64,000 nucleotides of DNA from Paragorgia papillata (GCA_035771165.1 JAWNZC010000324.1:254001-318000), one strand, 5' to 3'; counted from the first letter of the stretch, positions 48,101 to 56,056 are shown. Program-made: numbers and translations. The notes: generated from the letters alone by a model not told the origin.

Positions 48101-51100
48101 CCATGGTTAAACTGTTTTCGATTCAGAACTTCCAATTCCACTGGCAAATTTTGTCGCGTGAAGCGGATGTTTTCTTTTGTCTTAAAATACTCATTAATAA
48201 TTCCTGAAGAAAACACAAAAGAAATCAATACCGTAACAGAGGTTGTAAATCGGATACAGCATCGTCCTGATTTACATAAACTTTAGCTTCGATTTTCTCG
48301 GTATCGCTGAAATAGTTGGTAAATATGGTTCTTTAGATGCATTCGTATCTTAAGTAATATACAACATTCGCGGCCGTGTTGTATCAGATATATATCCGAT
48401 ACAACACGGCCGCTCATGTTGTATATATTACTTAATATGAGGTCCCTTGGGTGGAACTATTTGAGAAATCTATTCGAATGAATCTATTCAATTCTTGCAA
48501 TAGAAATGTCGCTTCAATCACGCGATTGAAAGGTCGCGGCTTATGTAGATTAGCTATTAGTATTGGAATGCGCGAAAACACGTGAAAACTCAGACTGTCT
48601 ACGGAAGCATAAAATGAAAAATTATCAAAGGTAATAATGCTTACCTGGATCGGCTGGTTTCTTGGCGAAAAACGATGTCATTGGTTTCTGAAGCTTTTGT
48701 CGTTTCGCTTGGCGATCAGCCATCGTCGATCGAATATATAATATTGTAAACTTAATTATATAGCTTTCATTCCACCCAAACAGAGCGGAGCCCTTGTTGG
48801 AATTCGTTTCATTTGTCGAATCACAACCACACTGACTCTACTTTTATAATAATAAACAATGAACATTTACTATTTAGGCACATGGCATGCTAGAATATAT
48901 ACTTAATACAGTAACAGTAAATGAGTAATGTCAGTCGCAGTATGATGAATACTCTAGAGTCTAGACTACGTTTAGACTACTAACACCCAGTGTTACTTGT
49001 AAGTTGTATCATATTACAATATAATAATTATTGCAAGCGCGTTTCAGCGAGGTCATTCTTAGTGTAATGCAGATTGCATCAAGGTCAACTCATGAAGTCA
49101 GATTGATTCGGTTGAATGTGGAAACACATGCTGTACACCAACATTACTTTAGTCATAATCATTGCAATTTTTTGGCGTCCCAGCCATGGTACTAACTTGA
49201 AGCGCGACATTAATAAACAAAGTGCGAAGTGATTAGCGCCTTTCATCAGACATCCAATCTGGCTTTGTTGGAATATCGTATTTCACCGAATCACCAGTAA
49301 CTAATATTGTGCGCATTGTAGTGCTCAATTTCATCTAGTAATATTGTTTAAATAAAAAAAATCGCCAAAGATAAAAAATACAAAATTATATTTATAAAAT
49401 ATATATTAAAAATACAACATTGGGATTTTCGTATTGCGTATTTGATACTTTTCGAGTGCCGGGCGGAAGAGTCCGCTTTGGCTTGAGTGCCGGGCGGCAC
49501 TGCTGAGTGCCGGGCGCTGCCGCCCGCCACCGCCCACCGTGGGCAGAACCCTGTAAGCTATTATAAAGAAAACGACAACGTACACGTACTCCACCGTGCG
49601 TCATCGCTTCCTCTGCCCAGTCCCTAATTGGGTCGCGCGTCGCTGAATTCTGAGAAGTAAAATCATTTCTCGGTAATAGACATTTTCCTTAACCCAAACC
49701 CAGAATTTAAAAAAGTCTTTACATGATCTGAATTGAAAGCAAATAAAGAAAATGTACAAAATCTAGAGATTTATTTGACAATGTATATGTTTTACTGCAC
49801 AATTTAAATGGTTAATCTGTTTGAGTATAAATAGTTTAGTTAGTTTCACACAATATAAATTCACACCATATGAAAATCGTAATACTTCTTTGTAACGAGG
49901 ATTCTGAATTTGATTCTGATTCTGATTTTCGACTTCAATTCTTCTGATCCTTGACAAAAGCCAGCTTTAGTTTTTTTCAATAATCGGCTACAGTTTTGCT
50001 ACATTATTCACAAGATAAACGGGTGTGGCGGAACACTTGACAAGCTTGTTACTTACAAGAACTATAAAATACCATTACGCTTGCTATAATTATTACTAAT
50101 CTCTTGGGAGACATTGTTCACAAGTTTAATACGAGAAATGAAACTGATTATTAATACGTAAAATATATAATAAAAGTAACGTGCTGCCTAGGCAGTGTTG
50201 AAACAACAATCGACGAAGGACCTTCGCTCGAAACGTTAGACTTCTTACTATATTTCGATCATAAAATATATAGTTTGGATTTCGTCCACGACGGTAAACC
50301 ATTTAGAGTCCCAATATAACGGAGAACGTTTCGACACTAACTTTGAGGCATAAGAGAAAGAAAAACAACTTACCTTTAGCATGCACTTATATGTCAACAC
50401 TTTTCAATGTTCTTTTAGTCCAAAGTAAAAGGTTAACCTTTAGGCTTCTTATGTATAAACTATTTTCGATGTTCTTTTCGTCCTGCATGTCAAACGCTTT
50501 TAATTAAACAATTCTAATCAGCCGGGAATTGCCTTTCGAAAATTCTGTCGGACTGGAGAGGGTTTACTCAACAAGGCCGTGCATGTTTAAAATTAGAAAA
50601 AAGCAACGTTAACAACCCCCCAAATCCAAGGATATCAATTGATGGGCTTTCCTTGACCCGTGATGTTACTCAAACTATTCAGAACTAATATGCTATGCGG
50701 TATTAAATGAATAAAGTTGCAAATTATATTTATAGCAAAACTACTTCAAAGTTTAAAAATAATCGAAAATGACAGTATTCAGTCAAGGCATTGTTAGAAT
50801 GGTTGAAACACTTCATTACACTGCGTGTCATTAAACCTTTGGGGCATGTATTAGAGTTACGAAATTATAAAGAGAAGTTATACGACTTATACCTTCCTCT
50901 TGCGAATTTTCTTCAGACGTAATTCCAGTGGGCATCTTGTTACAATGTTCGTTCCTCGCGGAAGTTCTACGCCAGAAATGGCTTCTAGAACACTGCTCTT
51001 GCCGGCACTTTGGTCGCCGACAACCACGACTGCAGGAAGAGGAACGTCTTTGTCGAGGCCAAGCGAACGTAACTCGTCGATAATGTCGATAAACGGCCGA

Positions 51101-51138
51101 ACGTTCTCTTCAAAGGCTTCTTGTAAACTGGTCGCCAT
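27660..51138 (-). CDS. Mx: Mx-like dynamin-superfamily GTPase, complete nine-exon gene
   Basis: Exons on the minus strand are 51138-50893, 40515-40105, 37475-37170, 35199-35077, 33409-33265, 31330-31258, 30515-30151, 29491-29403 and 27941-27660. All splice phases agree and the spliced CDS is 2040 nt, giving 679 aa, the usual Mx length. The GTPase motifs are all present: G1 GDQSAGKSS (residues 41-49), switch I TRCP, G3 DLPG (163-166) and G4 TKPD (232-235). [15 protein letters not shown] marks entry into the second part of the stalk, and the C-terminal GTPase effector domain includes [15 protein letters not shown] and LLREDPEM. The acidic tail ends SEDNSDDDL. Mx proteins form helical oligomers and restrict viruses in vertebrates (family knowledge); an antiviral role here is inference. 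Intron 1 hosts a hAT transposon. The upstream TATA box lies about 110 nt before the ATG. A partial paralogue lies at 12497-17256. Confidence 0.92.
28015..28325. repeat. Degenerate TGTGN minisatellite
   Basis: About 300 bp built from variants of TGTGG, TGTGA and TGTGC pentamers, in intron 8 of the Mx gene. Confidence 0.85.
28330..29160. other. Intron 8 of Mx, TE-like inverted segments
   Basis: GAGCTCATGGCTTATATAGC (about 28368) and related GCTCATATCC/GATAGC segments near 29090-29165 suggest a degraded element of about 800 bp. No coding capacity seen. Confidence 0.4.
29403..29491 (-). CDS. Mx: Mx exon 8
   Basis: 89 nt, [20 protein letters not shown] to CLEAYCE. Acceptor GTCGTGTAG, donor GTGAGTGG. 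Confidence 0.87.
29652..29795. mobile_element. Small MITE in Mx intron 7
   Basis: TAGGCTGGATTTCCACTAGA followed by CGTAAA is inverted, with mismatches, against TTTACGCTCAGTGAAAATCT followed by AGCTTTA. About 145 bp. Confidence 0.65.
30151..30515 (-). CDS. Mx: Mx exon 7 (stalk)
   Basis: 365 nt, [20 protein letters not shown] to GITTMALP. It covers the middle and end of the stalk, including the region that corresponds to loop L4 (residues after [11 protein letters not shown]), which is charged ([12 protein letters not shown]). Acceptor TTTATAG, donor GTAAGAAA. Confidence 0.9.
30530..31215. repeat. Compound microsatellite in Mx intron 6
   Basis: Successive blocks are (AAGC)n, (AAGTAAAT)n, (TTAA)n at 30822-30885, (AAACAC)n at 30901-31008, (GAACAC)n and (AAAC/GAAC)n. 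This is about 690 bp of simple sequence between exons 7 and 6. Confidence 0.97.
31258..31330 (-). CDS. Mx: Mx exon 6 (short)
   Basis: 73 nt encoding [20 protein letters not shown] then ELP, corresponding to the ERGRELPGF segment of vertebrate Mx. Acceptor TTGTGCAG, donor GTGAGTTC. Large microsatellites lie in the introns on both sides of it. Confidence 0.85.
31965..32710. repeat. (TGTC)n/(TGTGTC)n/(TGTGTT)n microsatellite in Mx intron 5
   Basis: About 745 bp of tetra- and hexanucleotide repeats. All long ORFs here are repeat artefacts. Confidence 0.97.
32712..33094 (+). mobile_element. 5'-truncated LINE: reverse transcriptase C-terminus and 3' end
   Basis: An open segment ending at a stop at 32961-32963 encodes [18 protein letters not shown]... 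and [19 protein letters not shown], the conserved C-terminal block (GAKLWNSLP) of L2/CR1-like reverse transcriptases. About 130 bp of 3' UTR follow and run directly into (CTGT)n. It lies antisense in Mx intron 5 and is bounded by microsatellites on both sides. Confidence 0.85.
33095..33232. repeat. (CTGT)n/(CCGT)n microsatellite
   Basis: Starts exactly at the LINE 3' end (AAATAAATT then CTGT units) and changes to CCGT units after about 35 bp. Confidence 0.95.
33265..33409 (-). CDS. Mx: Mx exon 5
   Basis: Encodes [20 protein letters not shown] to EEIRKFKP. Acceptor TTTCTACAG, donor GTGAGTAT, leaving one base that is completed by exon 6. Confidence 0.88.
33770..34960. repeat. ~20-bp satellite (ATAACCATTCAAAGAATGTG) interrupted by a foldback
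   Basis: Units of 19-20 bp repeat around 33775-33915 and again at 34500-34945, with substitutions such as TTTAAA for TTCAAA. The array is split by an inverted-repeat element at about 33925-34490 whose ends contain CTCATTAATAATTCATAAG and the complement with CAGTTACCGAGACG. It lies in Mx intron 4. Confidence 0.85.
35077..35199 (-). CDS. Mx: Mx exon 4
   Basis: 41 codons, [20 protein letters not shown] to QNFLLT. It matches the stalk segment with KLxE..xELxKYG in vertebrate Mx. Acceptor TAATTTAG, donor GTAAGT. Confidence 0.88.
35437..35922. mobile_element. TTAA-type MITE nested in a second inverted repeat
   Basis: The arms GGCGCATTTCCAGTCCTCGC and GCGAGGACTGGAAAACCACC have TTAA on the left (35433-35436) and TTTA on the right. 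An outer pair, ATAGACCACTTTTA (about 35418) and TAAAAGTGGTCTAT (ending about 36097), encloses it. Mx intron 3. Confidence 0.75.
36694..37000. mobile_element. MITE in Mx intron 3
   Basis: The arms TTAAGCCTTTGCCTTTGTCT...CCTAGTAAATCCCATAAG and GTGGGATTTACTAGGCGAGA...GAGGCTTAAAA are inverted. A second palindrome at the centre reads GATTAATTAATTATATGATT and its complement. Confidence 0.7.
37170..37475 (-). CDS. Mx: Mx exon 3 (G4 TKPD)
   Basis: 102 codons, [20 protein letters not shown] and onward. VDPEG...[12 protein letters not shown] is diagnostic of Mx proteins. It ends QLVEQIK. Acceptor GTGCTAG, donor GTGGGAG. Confidence 0.92.
38427..38802. mobile_element. Non-autonomous hAT element with exact 8-bp TSD
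   Basis: The termini CAGTGGCGTGGTGGCA and TGCCACCACGCCACTG are bordered by TGCACATG on both sides (38419-38426 and 38803-38810). The interior contains poly-C and poly-G runs and no transposase. Mx intron 2. Confidence 0.93.
39111..39890. mobile_element. Inverted-repeat element in Mx intron 2
   Basis: The arms CTCGTACCCAGAGCCTGCGA, GGTCATTACCAAGGA and GCTCTGGGAAACTCCGATG at 39127-39198 are mirrored at 39798-39870. Flanking CTGGAACGCTAAT and GGGGACTGAATTCAACGTG segments relate it to the hAT-like family seen at 7390. Confidence 0.75.
40105..40515 (-). CDS. Mx: Mx exon 2 (G3 DLPG)
   Basis: 137 codons from [19 protein letters not shown] to LQLAQQ. It contains [17 protein letters not shown] and [17 protein letters not shown]. 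Acceptor TTGAAAAG, donor GTATAACC, phase 0 at both ends. Confidence 0.93.
40560..42390. other. Mx intron 1, distal part
   Basis: Partly homologous to the intron of the partial paralogue (42150-42265 with 14410-14535). No exon or defined element is seen between 40560 and 42140. Confidence 0.5.
42623..42933. mobile_element. Non-autonomous hAT element with exact 8-bp TSD
   Basis: CAGTGGCGGAGCCAGGAT at the left and CCTTGGCTACACCACTG at the right, bordered by GTGCTTTT on both sides (42615-42622 and 42934-42941). It has a poly-G run inside. Nested in 42396-44229. Confidence 0.92.
43126..43525. mobile_element. MITE nested in 42396-44229
   Basis: The arms GGCCTGCGCTAAACGTCGCA and TGCGACGTTTAGCGCTGGCC extend into CAATAGACGAATTTAATTC and its complement. 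Confidence 0.8.
43815..44095. mobile_element. Foldback element nested in 42396-44229
   Basis: GAAAATTCGTTGAAGGAAA... and GGAGTGCCGCCATTAAAGTG are mirrored by CCACTTTAATGGCGGCGCTC and CCTTCAACGAATTTCG, around a centre near 43970. Confidence 0.8.
45827..48723 (-). CDS. hAT-family transposase with N-terminal PIP box (769 aa, two exons)
   Basis: Exon 1 (48723-48645) encodes [20 protein letters not shown] followed by KKPADP. Donor GTAAGC and acceptor TTTTTCAG join it in phase 1 to exon 2 (48057-45827). QKPMTSFF (residues 12-19) matches the PCNA-interacting consensus Q-x-x-hydrophobic-x-x-F-F. A TTF/BED-like zinc finger follows (CTVC about 96-99, then HENCVAH). FDETTD (about 245) and GTDGASVM (about 326) carry the likely catalytic aspartates. 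An Asp run comes from a GAT/GAC repeat. The C-terminal hAT dimerisation region is about 716-769 ([14 protein letters not shown]...LRNRM). This class resembles the ZNF862/KIAA1586-type hAT proteins. The frame has no breaks, and intact TIRs surround it, so it is more likely a young transposon than a domesticated gene. Confidence 0.9.
48350..48435. repeat. 86-bp near-perfect hairpin in the transposase intron
   Basis: TTAAGTAATATACAACATTC, GCGGCCGTGTTGTATC and their complements flank a 12-nt AGATATATATCC loop. It lies in the intron between the two transposase exons, inside a segment (48180-48500) related to the element at 33925-34490. Confidence 0.8.
49700..50500. other. Mx intron 1, proximal part
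   Basis: No exon seen. A motif GACGAAGGACCTTCGCTCGAAACGTT at 50213-50238 (26 nt, positions given as a span) is of the widespread GAAGG...GAAACGTT type found near TE 3' ends. Confidence 0.4.
50893..51138 (-). CDS. Mx: Mx exon 1 (P-loop, switch I)
   Basis: ATG at 51138. 82 codons, starting [16 protein letters not shown], with [16 protein letters not shown] and IVTRCPLEL. Donor GTATAAGT, phase 0. Confidence 0.93.
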
Positions 51139-51246
51139 GTTAACAAACGTTTACAGTTGGCAAATTTCAATGGTATTGCAGTTGTTTCACTGTAAGAGGT
51201 GAAGGATGGCCGACAGAGTACAATGCAATGCTGGGGCCACTAAACT

Positions 51247-51253
51247 CTTTATA
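51247..51253 (-). promoter_or_regulatory. Putative Mx TATA box
   Basis: TATAAAG on the minus strand, about 110 nt before the Mx ATG, is a plausible core promoter. Just upstream of it two GAAA motifs on the plus strand (51257-51260 and 51265-51268, CGAAAGGCTGAAAG) resemble a loosely spaced interferon-response-type element. This is inference from motif only. Confidence 0.45.
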
Positions 51254-51819
51254 CTCGAAAGGCTGAAAGTAGCCTGCGCACATGCTTCGAGCTAGTGTCA
51301 GCATAGGTACCGGTTCCGGTCACTGATCTCTATAAAAGGACTGGATAGAGCATCTATTGTTCAGGAATTGATGCCGGAAGTGAGCGTGGCGGCCATCTTA
51401 CTAGGACCCACTTGGGTCCTAAACAATATGGCGTACATAGGATTGGAAAGCAGTTTAACGACGTTTTTCGCCAAATTCGGGAAGTTTGCTAAGATTTACC
51501 ACCGAATTACGGTTCGTAATCTTATTTTATGTAATAGTTAAGTGTTTTCAACTCTTTATTCCTTTTACAAAGGCTTTTTTTTGCGAAAGATACCTGCCTA
51601 TGCATTTGCTTCACGAATCTCGGTATCAACAAAATAGTCGGTAAACAAATGTCTTCCAAGTCCGCATGTGTACTTGTTTCTCTCTTTATGTTGTAGTATA
51701 AACGCCGTATTATTAAATGGTTTACTGTGATGGGTTTCCTTTAAGTTTTGATTGATTTATTGCCGATTATTAAATCCAAATGGGAATTCAAATTTGGAAA
51801 AGTTTTAGCATATTAAAAC

Positions 51820-53288
51820 CTTATACATGCAATTTATATAACTTAGTAAAAAACTTTAACGTGAACGCATAAATTCAGTGAGATATGAATTATAACTTGT
51901 CTTTTTGAATTAGTATTTTAATTTGGACCCTTGATTTTACTAACTGGTCAATGACTCATTGACTATAAATGGGTGCCACACTCCCATGGACCCATAAATT
52001 AGATGCTTGAGTTTATAATACACTGTCTATAATCTGCTAGGTTAATGTCAAGACTTGGCATTAGTATTGTTTCTAATTTTTAAATAACCAAAGATAAGTT
52101 TGTGCTCCTTCAAATGGTTCAGTGGTTCACGTGGTTTTCTAATGTAGTATTTTCAGTTTGACTCTTTCAATCACCACAGGCAGCATGTGTATTTGTCAGT
52201 TTGCTACCCTTGCTTAAGTTATCTAGTTCAGCATATCTCACTAGTCACCAAAACTTGCTGCAAGTGATCTTTGCTCTATCATCTTAGTAAGACTGTAATC
52301 TTTAGTTTATTACCTTTACAGGTTGTGCACATACATGTAATTGGCTTGGCTTTAGTATCAGCTTTTAATACATGTATTTTATTTTGTAGTCCAGTGGCTC
52401 AGGTGTTAATCTGGATACAGATTATCACCCTATGTAACATTTGCTCTGTTATTGTAATAGTTATTGCTGTTGAATGATTAGAGAGATTTCAATACTGTAT
52501 GCATGTATATATTAAAAGCTTCTATATGTGGAGTTGCATTTCTATAATTTTAAGTAAATATTTATAAATATTTAGTTTTTTACCACAATTAGCATTACTT
52601 GTCTTCCAAAGAACACTATAGTAACTGACTTTTTAACTGGGTTTTTACCACAAAGGTTGGCTGTGGTTTCCTTCTCAAGATGGCAAACCCAAATTTTGCT
52701 GTACTGAGTCCATCATTGCAATGCATTTGATAAGGGCAAAAGTCACCAAAACATAGAGTTTATATTGACAAGAGAATTCTATGATGGAATTATGAGAAGC
52801 CCTGAACATCAAGATGTGTCATTGAAAGTAGCTTCAACCAAAACAAGAGAATTAATAATGTATTTTCAAATACAGAAATATTAAAAATAGATTATGCAAA
52901 TGCTCTTGCTGTATTGTTGTGAATATTTATTTTCAGGTGGCTATATTATATTTCATTTATGTAATAATAAACTTGCAGATACTGTTAGAGTTTTAGTTGG
53001 CATCGCAGACACTCTGCAGAAATGGTAGTATCAACAGGTGCATTTACTTTTTATTTAAAGCAAAAATTATGATTCAACTTTAGTGGTATAACTCAAAAAG
53101 ACAAGTCATACTTTATAATATCTCACTATTATTTATGCCTCCATGAAGGCCTTTATTGTATAAATTGCATTGCAAGCTGATTTATTTCTATAGATCCATG
53201 TGAGTACAAAACCATAAAAAAACAATACACTTTTGATGGCAACAAGGTTACCTAAAGAAACATATTAAAGGTGGCAAATGGACTATAA
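51820..53288. other. Unique centre of the long inverted repeat
   Basis: AT-rich sequence with no recognisable protein, RNA or repeat. Confidence 0.5.
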
Positions 53289-53560
53289 GGTTTTATGCTA
53301 GAACTTTTCCAAATTTGAATTCTCATTTGGATTACTCGGCAATAAATCAATCAAAACTTAAAGGAAACCCATCACAGTAAACCAGTTAATAATACGGCGT
53401 TTATACTACAAAATAAAGAGAGAAACAAGTACACATGCGGACTTGGAAGACATTTGTTTACCGACTATTTTGTTAATACCGTGATTCGTGAAGCAAATAC
53501 ATAGGCAGATATCTTTCGCAAAAAAAAGCCTTTGTAAAAGGAATAAAGAGTTGAAAACAC

Positions 53561-53674
53561 TTAACTATTACATAAAATAAGATTACGAACCTTAATTCGG
53601 TGGTAAATCTTAGCAAACTTCTCGAATTTGGCGAAAAACGTCGTTAAACTGCTTTCCACTCCTATGTACGCCAT
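53561..53674 (-). CDS. Short first-exon-like ORF in the right arm (37 aa)
   Basis: It starts MAYIGVESSLTTFFAKFEKF and is preceded by TATA, ETS and YY1 motifs. The equivalent ORF in the left arm (from 51427) carries a 1-nt insertion after TTCGGG that truncates it to 21 codons. A weak donor (AAG then GTTCGT) would make a 28-codon first exon. No homologue is recognised. Confidence 0.3.
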   Translation of the reverse strand: MAYIGVESSLTTFFAKFEKFAKIYHRIKVRNLILCNS

Positions 53675-54330
53675 ATTGTTTAGGACCCAAGTGGGTCCTA
53701 GTAAGATGGCCGCCGCTGCTCACTTCCGGCATCAAAACCAAGGCGCGAGAAACAATAGATGCGCTATCCAGTCCTTTTATAGAGATCAGTGGTTCCGGTA
53801 GGCTCGACTTCCAACCGTCTCCCGGGCCCCGGTATACATACCTTCTTCCGAAAGAGGCGTGAGCCACAGAGCGTGTCTGTGACGTTTTGCATAAAGTAAT
53901 TTCACGATATCAAAACCATAGAAGCTGACTGAAATATAAGTAATTTCCCTTATCCTGTAGCCTGAATGACGAGAACATCTTGGTTATTAGAGCATCCCGT
54001 TGTAAATCTTTTAGACAATCAATCTTATTTAAACGTTTAGCTCATGAGTCCAGCCGTGATTTCGGGTGAGGTAACTGACCAGGGCACGAGATACGGCTGG
54101 AAATCGAGCCTAAGGTTCCGGTCGACGTAGCATCTGTCAATTAATTAATTTATTTTATATTTACTAATAGCTATTTAATATTTGTTTATTTATATTTATT
54201 TATATTTAGTTGTATATTTAGGTATCCATATTTATATATTTATATTTAGTTACTCATTATTAATCATTTATATTTAGTTATTTATTTAATTAATGAATTA
54301 GATTAATTAGTAAGTTGATTAGTTAGTTAA

Positions 54331-54649
54331 GGTGAGGTAATACTGGCAACAAATTGCTGCAACATTGTTGCGTTGCAAGTTGAAAAGCGTTGTTGCACGA
54401 ATTACCACCCACCCCAAACATTGTCACGCAACATAATTTCGTTGGTGCAATTAGAAACAGCATGTTGCAGCAATGTAGCACTGGCGTCTACTTATTTCAA
54501 CGATTTTTTTCAACTTGCAACAACATGCATTTTGCTGCGTGACAATGTGTAAGGTGGGTGGTAATACATGCTACAACGCTATTCAACTTGCAACGCAACA
54601 TCGTTGCGAGACAAATTGCAGCAATTTGTATTACTCGTATTACCTCACC
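54331..54649. mobile_element. TTAA-type MITE
   Basis: GGTGAGGTAATACTGGCAAC... and ...GTATTACCTCACC are inverted, as are repeated GTTGCAAGTTGAA-type blocks inside. TTAA borders the left and TTTA the right. Confidence 0.8.
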
Positions 54650-54654
54650 TTTAG

Positions 54655-54671
54655 CTAGTTAGTTAGTTAGT

Positions 54672-54769
<98 letters not shown>

Positions 54770-54834
54770 GGTTGGTTGGTTGGTTGGTTGGTTGGTTGGT
54801 TGGTTGGTTGGTTGGTTAGTTAGTTAGTTAGTTG
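54655..54834. repeat. (TTAG)n/(TTGG)n microsatellite
   Basis: About 28 TTAG units, then about 14 TTGG units, then TTAG again. It starts at the border of the MITE. Confidence 0.96.
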
Positions 54835-54839
54835 AAAAC

Positions 54840-55045
54840 AACGTGTGTTGAGGTGTTTTTAAATCAGATAATATATAAACGGCTTTCGAGTGTACGGTAT
54901 AGCTTCTCAAACAAATCAGTATTTTAAGAGAAATTGGAGGTAAAACTTGTCTTAATTTATGGGCGTTTATTACCACATTTTACAACGTCTCGGTAACTGA
55001 TGCCATTATGTTTTCCTCATGAATTATTAATGAGTTGGAGAAAGT
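54840..55045. mobile_element. Partial copy of the 33925-34490 inverted-repeat family
   Basis: AAACGGCTTTCGAGTGTACG, TCTCAAACAAATCAGTATTT and CAACGTCTCGGTAACTGAT match 34330-34495 closely. Confidence 0.65.
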
Positions 55046-55058
55046 TAGTTCACTTGGC

Positions 55059-55892
55059 CAGGGGCGCCGGAAGCTACTTAAGGCGGCGGGGGCAGCCATA
55101 TAAAAAGGGCACTTTTTCTCAGCATTAATTTTTGCACGTGGGAAATAATGTTCGCCAAGTTTGCTCTATAGCATAAAATAACCAAAAAGCATAACGGTAT
55201 AATATAATGAATGACAATGTATTGAGAAAGAAAATTCAACATTGATGCTACATTCCTATTTACATTTAAGAAAATATGGCAACTTTAATGAATCAGAAAA
55301 CACCCGCCAAGTGAAAAAGGCCTGTGCACAAGATATGTCTCGTTCGTTTTTGGTAAGGTGGGAAAAGGTTCTGGCGTCGACTGTTGGATTCGGTATTTTC
55401 ATTGGTTGGTTGCTTTCTTAAACATTCCTCGTGAAACATATTTATGCATAGTTTTGTGCCAGTTATGATCAAATAGCTTCAACGGGACCGCCAACGGGAA
55501 AAATAGGACCGCCATTACAATGAACTTCTCCCACGGGGCTGCCATTACTCAGAATGATTTTGCATACTAAACTAAATTGCTAATTTATTACGCCCAGTAT
55601 TTTTGGGTGCTGTGATTAGCCGATGCCAGGGCTTTATCCCACTCTCTAATTTCAAAAACGCCCTGAGAACGAGGTTCGACACAGCTAACCCAAGGCAAAA
55701 TTAGTTTGCTGCCTCTGTGTGGTCTGCAGTAATAAGTTAGCTTGCGAGTCATTTGAGATTTTGAGGTATTAATACAAAAGTAATTTAATACAATAATACA
55801 AATGGCAATTCCTGTAGAAAACATTCGTCTTACGAGAAAGGGCAATTGGTTGCCCCCGTGCTGCCCCCGCGCTGTGAGGGCAGGTGCCCCTG
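55059..55892. mobile_element. Non-autonomous hAT element with exact 8-bp TSD (834 bp)
   Basis: The left end CAGGGGCGCC and right end GGTGCCCCTG are bordered by CACTTGGC on both sides (55051-55058 and 55893-55900). A minus-strand ORF of 85 codons inside is not recognisable as transposase. It lies between the PDZ-LIM 3' end and the long inverted repeat. Confidence 0.9.
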
Positions 55893-56056
55893 CACTTGGC
55901 TACTATAGCAAAATTTACAGATAACACGAGGGCAGTCAGACACTGCATATACCTCCGCCAGCGGTTTATTAGAGATCTCTAAAAAGAAAACGGGCCACCC
56001 CACCCCCTAACCGGACTGGCTCACTCAAGGCTTACACATGTATGAATGAATAAAAT

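Larger units (their letters stand above)
44369..49553 (-). mobile_element. Apparently intact autonomous hAT transposon
   Basis: The terminal inverted repeats CAGGGTTCTGCCCA (44369) and TGGGCAGAACCCTG (ending 49553) are perfect over 14 bp. TAAGC flanks both ends (44364-44368 and 49554-49558), a 5-bp duplication as known for some hAT groups. GTGCCGGG/CCCGGCAC motifs lie subterminally, and a poly-C run follows the left end. The element carries one intact two-exon transposase. It lies in intron 1 of the Mx gene in the same orientation; the corresponding intron position in the partial paralogue (near 16030) is empty. Confidence 0.88.
51308..53800. mobile_element. 2.5-kb element with 512-bp inverted arms carrying promoter-like sequence
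   Basis: The arms 51308-51819 and 53289-53800 are inverted copies with few differences. Reading inward, each arm has TATAAAAG (51331-51338; 53781-53774), an ETS-type CCGGAAGTG, a YY1-type site (complement of AAGATGGCCGCC), an AGGACCCA..TGGGTCCT hairpin and an ATG about 95-100 nt after the TATA box. The 1.47-kb centre has no ORF above about 68 codons. The element lies just upstream of the Mx promoter. It could be a transposon with promoter-bearing TIRs, or a gene start duplicated head to head. Confidence 0.75.

Noticed and set aside
45827..48723. Domesticated host gene derived from a hAT transposase
   Set aside because: Intact terminal inverted repeats and a 5-bp target duplication surround it, so a resident transposon is the simpler reading, although host use cannot be excluded.
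53610..53867. 85-codon minus-strand ORF in the right arm of the long inverted repeat
   Set aside because: It is read in a different frame from the promoter-proximal ATG ORF, starts outside the promoter-like module and has no recognisable motif.
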